From: Agarophyton chilense
Taxonomy: Eukaryota > Rhodophyta > Florideophyceae > Gracilariales > Gracilariaceae
Reading direction: 5' to 3'
Assembly: GCA_030374765.1 (NCBI GenBank)
Contig: JARGXX010000132.1
Span: 146,501-210,500 of the forward strand
Length of the DNA stretch: 64,000 bases
Made by a program: the position numbers and the translations under genes
Part shown: positions 11,171-20,575 of the stretch, one piece after another
Layout: the number at the start of each line of letters is the position of its first letter
Numbering within the stretch: position 1 is the stretch's first letter
Notes under the pieces: model-generated
Told to the model about the DNA's origin: nothing
The model's database searches: none
Seen by the model: only the letters and a program-made list of their open reading frames with translations

Positions 11171-14164
11171 ATGACTACAACGTCTCACCTCGACGCCAAG
11201 GTGCAAGATCAGCCGGGCGTCTCGTATGACCCTCAGCTTCGTCTATTCCGTCTCCGCTGCAAAAATTCCCTCTATGTCTTTCGTGTGGACGATGCTAGAA
11301 ATCTCGAGCATTTGTACTGGGGCCTACCGCTTCCGTCAACCGATGACATTACCTATCTCATCCGCTCACACGTTCCGACTCCCTTCGATCCGAAGGGTTC
11401 CGTGTCTATCGCCAAGGTGCTTGGGCTTGATGAGCTGGACGAGCTAGGGACTGAGCACGATATCTCTGAAAGATGGAAGGTCTTCACCAAGCAGCGCGAC
11501 GAAGATCATCCGGAGGGTGACAAGCGAAACCGTCGTCTAGAGAACGCGTCCTGGCGTCTATGGCATCAGGAACGCAACCGAGGTGGCGACCTTAACAGAG
11601 ATCTTTCTGACCCCATTGTGGCCGAAGCGCTCAATATGGCCGACGGCTCCTCGGAACCTTCAGATGTCGACGACCGAGATCAAGAATCTCCAAAAGTTGA
11701 AGGTGCTCGACATGAAGCCTTGCCAGATCGCCCTCGGCCAGTGACTGGCAAATCAAACAGCTTTGCGATGAAGAGGTCACCTGGTGCTGCAAGTATGGTC
11801 AATGTCGCTGCGCTTGGTCGTGATGCGTCGGTACCAGCTCTTACCAGACCTGCGAAGGTACACACATCGCTTTCTCATGCACTCAAAGCGGAAAAGGGCG
11901 ATCGAGGAAAGAGCATATCGTCAAGTCCCAAGGTTCTGTCTCGAGTTCCCAGTGCTATCTACAGCCCCATAGCAGGCTCCTTTGGAGATCTCACCCTACA
12001 GGAACAAGCGACAAACTGGGGGGCTTTGGATCCTGAGCTATTGGGTAAGAATACCAAACTTCTCGAGTTTTCTGACCAAGGCACAGGCGATTACCGAAAC
12101 CCTTCTTTCAAAGTCACGTTCTCCACTGATGGTTCTACTGTGTGTCCAATTGAGTACAGGAGGCATCGTATTGTTGACGGAAAAGTGCCAATGCCCCCTC
12201 CTATGCCCGCTATTTATACTGACACTACGGAAGAGGCAACGACTCTCATTGTGGAAATGGAGGACACTCTCACCGGTCTTCGCTTTCTGTTGCATTATAC
12301 TGTTATGCATAATTATGACGTTATCACACGGCGTACCGTCGTGATCAATGCCGGAAAGGATCCGGTGACGCTGAACCACATTGTGTCTGGTACATTTGAT
12401 TTTGACGCCCAATCTCAGTTCTATATGACGCAATTAGCGGGTGGTTGGGCACGAGAGCGGGACGTTGTCACTCAGAAGCTGGAGTATGGCACGAATGTCG
12501 TCAAGTCCGCCAGGGGGGCGAGCTCTCATCAGTTTAACCCACACATTGTCATTCATCCTGAAGAGGAAGCCACAGAGTCCCACGGAGATTGTTTTGGTTT
12601 CACCCTTGTATACTCTGGTAATTTTTCTGCGACCTGTGAGATTACGGAAAATGGTCGTCTTCGCGTGAATATGGGCATCAACCCGGAGGAGTTCACATGG
12701 TATCTCGACACCAAAAGGGTAACCAACACTTTCCACAGTCCGGAAGTGGTTATGTCGTACAGTAACGAAGGTATGGGTGGCCTGTCGCGCACTTTGCACC
12801 GGGTATTCCGTGAGCGACTTATTCCGCGAACGTGGAGATACAAGGTCCCACCAGTGCTTATCAACACATGGGAGGCCGCATACTTTGATGTGACTCATGA
12901 GGTTGTAGTTGAACTGGCCCAAGCGGCGCAGAAGGCTAATATTGAGTTGCTTGTGCTTGACGATGGGTGGTTTGGAGAGCGAAACAACACACAAAGCGGG
13001 CTCGGAGATTGGCATCCAAACTTGACGAAGTTCCCTTTGGGGGTTAAAGGAATTGCCAGAGCAGTGAATGATATTGGTCTCAAGTTCGGCATCTGGGTTG
13101 AGCCAGAGATGGTGTCATTGAACAGCGAATTGTATCGCAAACACGCGGATTGGTGTCTTTGTGTTCCTACGAGAAGCCGCACGACTGGTCGTAATCAACT
13201 AGTGCTTGACTTTTCTAGAAAGGTTGTGCGAGATCACATTTACAATCAACTGTTTGAGATGTTGAATTCGGCAAGTATCGAGTTCGTGAAGTGGGATATG
13301 AATCGACATTTGACTGAAGTTTTTTCTCAGGAATGGCATAAAGAGAGACAGGGGGAAATCGCTCATCGATTCATTCTTGGTGTGTACGAAGTGTTTGGGC
13401 GTTTGACGGATGCATTCCCAAAGGTCTTGTTTGAGAGTTGTTCCGGAGGTGGTGGTCGATTTGATGCTGGCTTCCTGTGCTTTTCTCCACAGATCTGGGC
13501 ATCTGACAATACAGATGCGCTGTCTCGTACATCCATTCAATATGGAACGTCACTAGCATACCCGTGTTCTGCCATGGGTTCTCACGTGTCTACAGTGCCG
13601 AACCATCAGACACTGCGGACAACACCGATGAAGACAAGGTCCGTGGTGGCCATGTCTGGTACGTTTGGGTATGAGTTAGACCCTCGATCGTTTTCGGCTG
13701 AGGAGGTGAGTGAGGTGAGGGGATACATTGATCTGCAGAAGCGCATTGCGCCTCTTGTGTACGAGGGTGACATGTACCGGCTGTGGTCTCCTTTTAAGTC
13801 GGATTCTGCTGCGTGGATGTTCGTGTCGCGTGACCAGAGGCGGGCCGTGGTGATGGCAATCAACGTGCGGCGCATTGTGGGTCGTTTGTTGCCGCGACTG
13901 AAATTGCGTGGATTGCTTGCAGATGCGCAGTATCAGGTTGAAGAATTGTGTCCAGGCACGGTGATAAGGAACAGCGATACGGGGGCGATCGATCATAGCC
14001 CAGGTGGAGTGTATCAATACGGCGAGGTGTTGACTATGACGGGTAGGACGCTGGAGAATGCGGGGTTGCCAGTGAAGTTCATTTTCGATGCTGATTCGGT
14101 TATGTTTGAGATCAGTGCCTTACATGATCCGAAGATGGTTGGATATACAGGTATGCCGAATTGA
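11171..14164 (+). CDS. GH36 alpha-galactosidase with large N-terminal insertion
   Basis: A 997-residue protein from the ATG at 11171 (the open frame begins earlier only with TTG). Retaining family GH36 enzymes remove alpha-galactosyl groups from melibiose, raffinose-type sugars or galactosyl-glycerols. The signature KWDMNR gives the nucleophile D709, SCSGGGGRFDAGF shapes the pocket, and QIWASDNTDALSR gives the acid/base D779; LLVLDDGWFG and FGIWVEPEMV are also present. The start (SYDPQLRLFRLRCKNSLYVF) matches the family's beta-sandwich entry. A hydrophilic Ser/Arg/Asp-rich block of roughly 170 residues (about 110-280) then interrupts it, explaining the length against about 720-750 in bacteria. 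No signal peptide is seen, so a cytosolic role is likely. In a red alga floridoside would be the natural substrate, which is inference. It diverges from POLE. Confidence 0.93.
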   Translation: MTTTSHLDAKVQDQPGVSYDPQLRLFRLRCKNSLYVFRVDDARNLEHLYWGLPLPSTDDITYLIRSHVPTPFDPKGSVSIAKVLGLDELDELGTEHDISERWKVFTKQRDEDHPEGDKRNRRLENASWRLWHQERNRGGDLNRDLSDPIVAEALNMADGSSEPSDVDDRDQESPKVEGARHEALPDRPRPVTGKSNSFAMKRSPGAASMVNVAALGRDASVPALTRPAKVHTSLSHALKAEKGDRGKSISSSPKVLSRVPSAIYSPIAGSFGDLTLQEQATNWGALDPELLGKNTKLLEFSDQGTGDYRNPSFKVTFSTDGSTVCPIEYRRHRIVDGKVPMPPPMPAIYTDTTEEATTLIVEMEDTLTGLRFLLHYTVMHNYDVITRRTVVINAGKDPVTLNHIVSGTFDFDAQSQFYMTQLAGGWARERDVVTQKLEYGTNVVKSARGASSHQFNPHIVIHPEEEATESHGDCFGFTLVYSGNFSATCEITENGRLRVNMGINPEEFTWYLDTKRVTNTFHSPEVVMSYSNEGMGGLSRTLHRVFRERLIPRTWRYKVPPVLINTWEAAYFDVTHEVVVELAQAAQKANIELLVLDDGWFGERNNTQSGLGDWHPNLTKFPLGVKGIARAVNDIGLKFGIWVEPEMVSLNSELYRKHADWCLCVPTRSRTTGRNQLVLDFSRKVVRDHIYNQLFEMLNSASIEFVKWDMNRHLTEVFSQEWHKERQGEIAHRFILGVYEVFGRLTDAFPKVLFESCSGGGGRFDAGFLCFSPQIWASDNTDALSRTSIQYGTSLAYPCSAMGSHVSTVPNHQTLRTTPMKTRSVVAMSGTFGYELDPRSFSAEEVSEVRGYIDLQKRIAPLVYEGDMYRLWSPFKSDSAAWMFVSRDQRRAVVMAINVRRIVGRLLPRLKLRGLLADAQYQVEELCPGTVIRNSDTGAIDHSPGGVYQYGEVLTMTGRTLENAGLPVKFIFDADSVMFEISALHDPKMVGYTGMPN

Positions 14165-14662
14165 GACGGGGTGTGGGGAAAGGCCATGCGGTTAACTTGT
14201 TTTAGCTAGAGTTACTAACACTTTCTTCGGCGTAGCTGGGGAGCCAGAAGGCCGGTGAAGCAATGATGCGAGCAGATTGTGTAAGTCGGTTTGAATCTGG
14301 TGCGACGTAGGTATGTTGCGGATAAAGAAAATGGGAAGACCTTTTGCTGACTGGGACCGAGACTGGTGCATGAGTACTGAAGTAGCAATCCCTTCTAAAG
14401 GGTATACAGTATACTGTAGTTAGATAGGTTGTTTTGGTACAAGGTTGGCAGAGTTTGAATCACATTGCTTTGCAGTGATTCAAACTCTGCCAACCTTTTA
14501 CCTGTGTGCACGCCGAAACGCGCACAGCTGTACAGCGCACAGCCGAAGTGTGCGCCCGTTTGAGCGCGATGACGGCGCAGCGTCGACACATTTATTGCCT
14601 TCGGGGCTTGGTTCATGGGTGGGCGTCAGAGGGAGGCTTGCGCTGGCGGCGCGTAAGATAAA
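14165..14662. other. Intergenic region with hairpin, alpha-galactosidase to Elf1-like gene
   Basis: About 500 bp holding the 3' flank of the alpha-galactosidase gene and the promoter of the next gene. It contains a perfect 14-bp palindrome at 14405-14418 and a perfect long hairpin at 14441-14497. No open frame here resembles a protein family. Confidence 0.6.
14441..14497. repeat. Perfect 23-bp inverted repeat with 11-nt loop
   Basis: Bases 14441-14463 are the exact reverse complement of 14475-14497, with an 11-nt spacer. No base in either arm is mismatched. No matching target-site duplication flanks it. It could be a small-RNA precursor, a foldback element or part of a terminator. Confidence 0.92.
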
Positions 14663-15136
14663 ATGGGGAAGCGCAAACGAGCAACGAAACCGCCGCCAAA
14701 GAAGAAGGCGGCCAAGCTGGAAAAGGTGTTCAACTGCCCGTTTTGTGGGCACGAAGAGAGCGTGGAATGCAAGATCTCGAAAAGCGAGAATACGGGAAGT
14801 GTGGAATGCCGGCTGTGTGGGGTGAGATACTCGACGACGATCGGAAGACTGGAGGAAGAGATAGACGTTTATTACAAGTGGATCGACGCGTGTGACGCGG
14901 CTAATCGCGCAGCGGGGGCAGAGGGCGCGGGCGTGGAGGCCGTGGAGGCCGTGGAGGGCGCTGGCGTGGGCGCGGATGAGGGCGCTGTGAAGGGCAGGGC
15001 GGTGGCGGTGGGTAGTGATGACGAGGGGGACGACGTGGAGGGTGTGATGGAGAGCGTTGGGCGTAGAGCCTCTGGTGGGCGCGAGGGTGTCAAGGTGGTG
15101 GTGGACGACGATGACGTTGATGATGAGGCATTGTGA
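14663..15136 (+). CDS. ELF1: Elf1-like transcription elongation factor
   Basis: A 157-residue protein from the ATG at 14663, opening with the family's basic MGKRKRATKPPPKKK tail. Four cysteines (C25, C28 in CPFC; C49, C52 in CRLC) form the zinc ribbon, followed by IGRLEEEIDVYYKWIDACD, the conserved helix of Elf1/ELOF1. In yeast and animals this factor rides on RNA polymerase II, helps it through nucleosomes and links stalling to transcription-coupled repair. After residue 80 a low-complexity Ala/Gly/Val and then acidic tail extends the protein; yeast Elf1 also has an acidic tail, while animal ELOF1 stops near 83. It converges with the secreted-protein gene, with about 120 bp between stop codons. 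Confidence 0.93.
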   Translation: MGKRKRATKPPPKKKAAKLEKVFNCPFCGHEESVECKISKSENTGSVECRLCGVRYSTTIGRLEEEIDVYYKWIDACDAANRAAGAEGAGVEAVEAVEGAGVGADEGAVKGRAVAVGSDDEGDDVEGVMESVGRRASGGREGVKVVVDDDDVDDEAL

Positions 15137-15257
15137 GAATGTTTTTCGCCAATGGCGACGGCTCGAGGGCTCGATGGAACGTTTTACTTTTGGGAACGAC
15201 AAAAATAGAGGGGATGAGGGAATGTTGTGTTGTGTTTGTTTGTACAAGAGGTTTGAT

Positions 15258-16391
15258 TCATTGGGAGTGGAGGTCGGACTTGAAGGTAAGGGTGACGGCG
15301 TCGGAAAGTACATTGGGACCGCAGGTGAGGTTGGTGCGATGTGACACAAGGCGATGCCACACGGAGTGCAAGAGGGTGTAGAGCTCGGCCCTGGCGTGGT
15401 TGATGAAGAGGGCCTCGCGTTGGACCATGGCGTTGCGCTTGCGCAGGGCGGCGAGCTGCTTGCGGACCTTTCCGCGCAGACGAATGGTAAAACGCGCCTG
15501 CTTCTCCTTGGTGTAGGAGCCGTTTCTGAGGGCGCCGATGAGCAACGCATCGGTCTCGTATGCTCTCATCTCGGAGTAGAGCGCGTCGCGCGCGTGCTTG
15601 ATGGCCTCCGGACTGGTGGCGACGACGAGATGCAACGTTTGGTTATGTCTGCGCCAGAAGCGCATGTGACGTGCAAAGTCGTCATTCTCAAAGCTGAGTC
15701 GCACCACTTCCTGTTTCAACACGCGAAAATCCACCGAGTCAACGTACTCACTCATTCGGACGTAGCGTGCACGCACAGAAAGCGCATCAAGAAACAAACG
15801 ATCACACTGACGCACACGCTTCATGGCGTCGCGATGATAGCTTTGCATGGACGCATTGACGCGCGCAGCAGTGAGCAGAAGTTGCGCATCATCGCGCAAT
15901 GAAAGGGCGCGACGTTGGGCGACAGTCTTGGCGTCGCGAAGCGTCTGTAGCGCGGGGATGGAGACGTTGCGAGAAGGTTCAAGGCCGCAGATGGAGGAGC
16001 GGAAGATTGGGGCACATGACGAAGCCGTACAGGCAATGTACGCGTCCCACGGCCACGTGGCGGCGGTGAGCGGCAGCGTGGCGCGACAACGCTCACGTAA
16101 CACTTGCAGATGGCGGTACGATGCGCAACTCGCGGCACACGCGTCGCAACTGCGCGTGGCGCACAGCAGCGTCGGAGGAATCGAAGACGTTGGAGGCGTG
16201 GAAGACGGTGACGCGAGGGCGCGCACGGCGGTGTGCGGCTTGGTGGCGGCGCGACGCGCAGCGGACGACAGCAGCGGCGACAGCAGCGGCGACAGCAGCG
16301 GCGACAGCAGTAGCAGCGCGGCGGCGGCGGAGACGGCGCACAGCAGTAGTAGCGCAGAACGCGACGAGGTGAGCATGACAAAAGTGCGCAT
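15258..16391 (-). CDS. Secreted or type II membrane glycoprotein, unknown family
   Basis: A 377-residue protein from the ATG at 16391; the frame extends 24 codons further to a TTG, which is not preferred. Residues about 12-36 are a Leu/Ala-rich hydrophobic stretch followed by a threefold SPLL repeat, a signal peptide or signal anchor. A cysteine cluster follows (CATRSCDACAASC, then several single Cys up to SSICG), then a largely helical Arg-rich region. N-glycosylation sequons occur at NVS, NAS, NQT, NGS and NLT. This points to the secretory pathway. I recognise no family. Its promoter is shared with the divergent SAPS gene. The hydrophobic repeat is encoded by a 12-bp tandem array. Confidence 0.7.
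   Translation of the reverse strand: MRTFVMLTSSRSALLLLCAVSAAAALLLLSPLLSPLLSPLLSSAARRAATKPHTAVRALASPSSTPPTSSIPPTLLCATRSCDACAASCASYRHLQVLRERCRATLPLTAATWPWDAYIACTASSCAPIFRSSICGLEPSRNVSIPALQTLRDAKTVAQRRALSLRDDAQLLLTAARVNASMQSYHRDAMKRVRQCDRLFLDALSVRARYVRMSEYVDSVDFRVLKQEVVRLSFENDDFARHMRFWRRHNQTLHLVVATSPEAIKHARDALYSEMRAYETDALLIGALRNGSYTKEKQARFTIRLRGKVRKQLAALRKRNAMVQREALFINHARAELYTLLHSVWHRLVSHRTNLTCGPNVLSDAVTLTFKSDLHSQ
16267..16310. repeat. 12-bp in-frame minisatellite (about 3.7 units)
   Basis: The unit gacagcagcggc repeats from 16267 and breaks off after about 3.7 copies. Read on the minus strand it encodes the SPLL repeats just after the hydrophobic leader of the glycoprotein gene. Confidence 0.9.
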
Positions 16392-17261
16392 TGTCGCGGC
16401 GAAGACGGCTGCTCCATCGTTGTTGATGGCCGTGGTGTCTCCTCTTTTCTCTTTATACGCCAACGCGTGGTGGCGCGCGCAGCGGACGCGTCAAATGCAA
16501 GTTGAATGCGAACAAACGCACGCGGACGTCAAAGTCACGAAGCGCGCCCTCTCTCTTTCTCTTGCTGTCGCTGTCAACAAAGTGTTGTTACGAGCGCCTC
16601 GGCGATGCAACGTGGCACGGCGCGCCGCCACCGTGCTCCGGTGCCGCGCGTCCCGGTGCGCGGCACCCGTCATCTGCGCCGGTGCCACCGTTCCAGCCTG
16701 TCACACGCGCGCGCGCCCCCCTCCCTGTCAGCGCGGGGTGCCGCGTCGCGCCGCGTCAAGGCCGTCAGCCCCCCCCTCCTTCCCCCCCCACGTCCTGCGC
16801 TTTCGCGCGCACGTCCGCTCTGTTACGCTTTGCAGCACTTTGCGCTGCACCGCCTCCCGTTCATCCCCGCCGCCCTTCGTCTTCCCCACCCCCGACTTGT
16901 CTTCTTCTTTCTTCTTCGCCTCTTCGCCTCTCTTCTGCTCCTTCACCCTTCCCGCTTCCCTCTTTTCTTCGTCTGCCCACGTGTCGCGTCCGCGCTGCCC
17001 GTCCACTCCCCGTCTCGTTGCCGTCGCTGCCGCCTCCCACGCCTCCATCTGTCGCAAGATCGCGCGCACACGAGCCTCGTCGCCTTCCACCGACGCACCC
17101 CCGCAGCGCACATTCCCCCGAAACGACGCCCCACCTTTGTGCGTCGCGCGTTCTTGTTCTTACTCCTTCTCCCCACCATTTCGCTTCTGCTCACGGCTCT
17201 TCCGTTGCTCGCGGCGTTTCCGCCCGCACGAAGAGCGTTTGTCGCGCTTTACACTTTTGTT
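16392..17261. promoter_or_regulatory. Bidirectional promoter region, glycoprotein / SAPS gene
   Basis: About 870 bp of GC-rich, then pyrimidine-rich, sequence between divergent starts. The plus strand becomes strongly C/T-rich from about 16770 to 17200, just before the SAPS start, like a pyrimidine-rich 5' leader. Long open frames run through it in two registers, but they have no domain and are explained by composition. Confidence 0.55.
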
Positions 17262-20200
17262 ATGACGCATTTGTCGCCTTCACCCCCTATGTCTCCGCTC
17301 AACGATCTTCTCAACTCCCTGGATGCCGCCGATGCCGCCGATGCCGTCGATGCGACCCAGGCCCACCCCGCCTCCGATGCTGCCCCGCGCTCAATGCCCT
17401 CTCTCCACCGTTTTCTCGCCGAAGAAGGTTCGTCTTGCTTGCTCGCTTGCTTGCTGCCCGTCCCGTGTGCGCCTCTGCTGTCTGCTCAATTCACTAACTC
17501 TCTCCCGCTTTTTTTCCCTCTTCTTTTTCAGACGTTGTCAGGGAACTTCGCGCCGAAAACCCCCGTCTCATCAACTATCTTTGTCAGCCCTCCATTCTGC
17601 ATCAATTGCTTCAAAAATGCTTCGACATCCCGCCCGTCGCCGCCCCGCAGCAGTTCGCCACAGCCGTCACTCATCAACCGCCCGCTCCGCCCTCGCCACA
17701 GAGTCCATCTGCCCACCCCGCCCAACCGTCGCGTGACACCCAACTCAAATACGCCTACGTTGCGTGCGAGCTCCTCACCTCAGAGAACAAGTCCGTCAGT
17801 GCCGCCTTTGTCGCCGACGATCAAGCTATCTCGCAGCTCTTCGCCGTGTTGGAGCGCACCCCACCCGGCCAACTTGAGCTTTTGGTCTTCATGAACTTTT
17901 CAAAGATCTTCCTTACCATTTTGAAAATCGAGGGTGTCCCATTTCTGCACAAGCTCAGCACCCGACCTTCCTTCTTGCCTGTCTTTCTCAAGCACATGGA
18001 TTGTGATGCCATTTCAGAGCTGCTCGTCAACATTCTTGATGCCTCCGACAACTCCTTTGACGACGCTTCGCTTCGTCGCCCCACCGACGAGGCTCTCAAG
18101 TTGCTGGAAGATGCCGATCTCATGGGTGGCCTTTCCCACTGCTTTGTGCTTGCCTCTACGGAAGCTGTTCATCTCCCATCTCAACAGCAACCACAACAAC
18201 AACAACAACCATCCCAGCAACAACCACAACAACAACCGCAACAACGACCACAACAAGAGCGTGAGCCCCAACATGTGAATACCACGCGCGCTGTGCCATC
18301 GGACGCCCCGCATCTGTATGCAAAACATCGGCGCATGCGCGAGGAAACCATGGCCAATGTAGCATCTACCATCCTTGGTGTCACGGAGCGACTGTTGCAG
18401 CTTCCAGAACTGGGCGTCCGAATTCCTCTCAAGCTCTGCCCGTTTACCAACCCCCAGGTTGTGTCTCGCATTCTCGATGCTGGTTTGTACGCCTACTCCA
18501 ATTCAATGGTTGATGCCAACGGCGTGCCGCGTGCTCTCGGCGAGCCCGCCACTAATGAGCAGAGAGTTGAAGCGTTTAGCAATCTCAACAGCTCCGCTTT
18601 GCTGCACAGTCTGGCTCTTGCTGCCAACCTTATGACTCTCGAGGCCAATGTGTACCGGGACGAAGATATGGACGCTGCGGCCGCTGTCTTTGGCCAGGGC
18701 ACCTCTGCCCGTCCCGCAACCGCTGGCGTTGGCAAGATGGCTTCTCACAAGGGATTCGGTCCCAGTATTGTCGCCGCGTATGCTGCCGCAAAAGCCGAAA
18801 CCAGCGAAAGGCAACAAGCGCTCAAATCAAAGCCCTTGCCAGAAATGGCAAACAAGAAAGCGGGCGACCTCCTTGTGGATACTCTCGCTTTAGAACGCGA
18901 GCTTGCCTTGCGCTTTCCCCGTCTTTCCGAGATGCTTGACGAGCACAACGACGACGAACAAAACCATGCGCAAACTGGCCCGGTCCATCGGCCCATGCCG
19001 CTGGGCTCCCTGCGTCTTAAAGTTGCCGAGTTTTTCGTTGCGTGTATGAAGAATGCTTCGCCGGAAACTATCGACCAGATCATGAGTTTGGGAGTGCCGA
19101 AGAAGCTTCTCGCGCTGTTCAGCAAGTACCGATGGAGCTCGATGCTTCATGGAATTGTTATGAGGTCTATTGGGGAGTCAATGTATGACGACTTGATCGG
19201 CCGGTCGGCGAGAAAAGCTTGGTTTGAAGCGGGCGTTATTCCGTGGCTCATCGAGTCTTGGGCTCAAAACGAAATAGATGAAGAGGAGGACGAGCAGCAG
19301 AGTCACCGAACAGGATCTCGGGCAGGCTACATGGGACACCTTATCCGCATCGGCACTTCGCTCAAGTACCATATTATAGTTCGAAAGGACGAGCATGACG
19401 AGCAACGTGAGGTGCGCCATGAATTAGAGCAGTCGCAGATTGACAAGTTTAAGGCGTTTGATTCGGAAGTACTTTCCGCGGCCGTGCAACGTGAAATGAC
19501 CCCTCTTTGCGACTTGCGCTACGAAGATGAAGCAGAGGCGACAGATTTACTCGAAATGAGCGGAATGACCTTTTCAGACCACTTTGGAGACGGCTCTGGT
19601 TCCATGCAGATTTCGTTGATGCAGAATCCGCCAAAACCGGGTGATGAAATTATGGATGAAGACGAGGAAATTCGGCCCGTTGATGTGGACGATCTAGAGC
19701 AGTTTGCTGCCGATGATGATGATGATGATGATGATGAAGAAGCTCGCAACGCCAAGCCTGTAGATCACGACATACCCGAGGAAATGAGGGAACGTTTGTC
19801 AAGAGAAGAAGAAGTGGAGGTGATTAAGCCTGTCAGAGACCCCGTTCCAGTGGGCAGTACATCAAAAACACGCAGACTATCGAAAGAGAACAGCCACGAT
19901 CGAAGCCAGAAGGCCTACATGTCGAAGATTCCCGAATCGCGCGATACCGAGCTGGAAGAAGTGATTGACACTGTTGACTCGTCATCGGACGACGATGGAA
20001 CGTACGAAGCGTTTGTTGATACACGGACGAAGTCTATGATGGAGGCTACGGACAAGTTGGAGGCTCTGAAGGTTGCTGACAACGAACCGGGCTCGGCGTC
20101 TCTCGACGGTGCTGTCACGGAGATTGAAGAGGAGTCCCTGCCACTTTCCTCGGACAACAATCTCATGCAATTAGCCTCCAATGTCATATCTGTGGTGGAC

Positions 20201-20341
20201 GAGACTGCAGATTCTTCAGATGATGAAGAGTATGTGGAATGGAACGACACTGGTAGAGTAGATGTCGCGGCACTTTCGCAGCAAAGTTCTCGAAGCAATG
20301 AGCCAGAGAAAGGCGGCAGCAGAGCATCATCGGCGAGATAG
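17262..20341 (+). CDS. SAPS-domain PP6/Sit4 phosphatase regulatory subunit (one intron)
   Basis: Exon 1 is 17262-17427 and exon 2 is 17532-20341; joined they give 991 residues. The codon split across the junction restores the conserved SAPS start: SLHRFLAEE continues into DVVRELRAENPRLINYLC, matching the family's DEDDIL...LLDFLC pattern. A helical repeat domain follows (LVFMNFSKIFLTILK, LLVNILDASDNSF), interrupted near 18180-18260 by a Gln-rich tract. SAPS proteins bind the PP6/Sit4 catalytic subunit and direct it to growth, mitotic and DNA-damage targets. The C-terminal third is acidic and disordered, with an Asp run near 19707-19736 and several S-S-D-D/E casein-kinase-like patches. Recognition is by domain pattern, so the paralogue is uncertain. 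Confidence 0.85.
17428..17531 (+). other. Spliceosomal intron in SAPS gene
   Basis: The 104-nt intron begins gttcgt and ends tttttcag after a long pyrimidine tract. Removing it joins G to AC as an Asp codon and fuses two in-frame halves of the conserved SAPS N-terminus. Without splicing, the exon-1 frame never reaches the SAPS domain. Confidence 0.88.
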
Positions 20342-20575
20342 GATAGCTAAAAATGACATCAAAGATTGTGTTCCAATCGACTTTTGTGTTCCTTTATGAA
20401 TGATGTACAAATTTGGGCGGACAACATACAGACAAAAAGTCGAGTACTAGCAGCAAAGTCTTTACCCGCTTCATGGTGTCTTATATACTTTACACACGCC
20501 CCACCCTCCCTCTACTTTTGGCAGAGCTTTTCGAGGCCCAATTCCTTCTGAAGCAGGCATGTAAGTGGCACTATG
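20342..20575. other. Convergent 3' flanks, SAPS / BRCA2-like
   Basis: About 230 bp between converging stop codons, holding both 3' untranslated regions. Nothing else is recognised. Confidence 0.6.

Noticed and set aside
16506-17894. 462-codon plus frame over the SAPS start
   Set aside because: Its first 250 codons are promoter and leader, its end reads through the intron into the wrong frame; only the ATG at 17262 and splicing make the SAPS domain.
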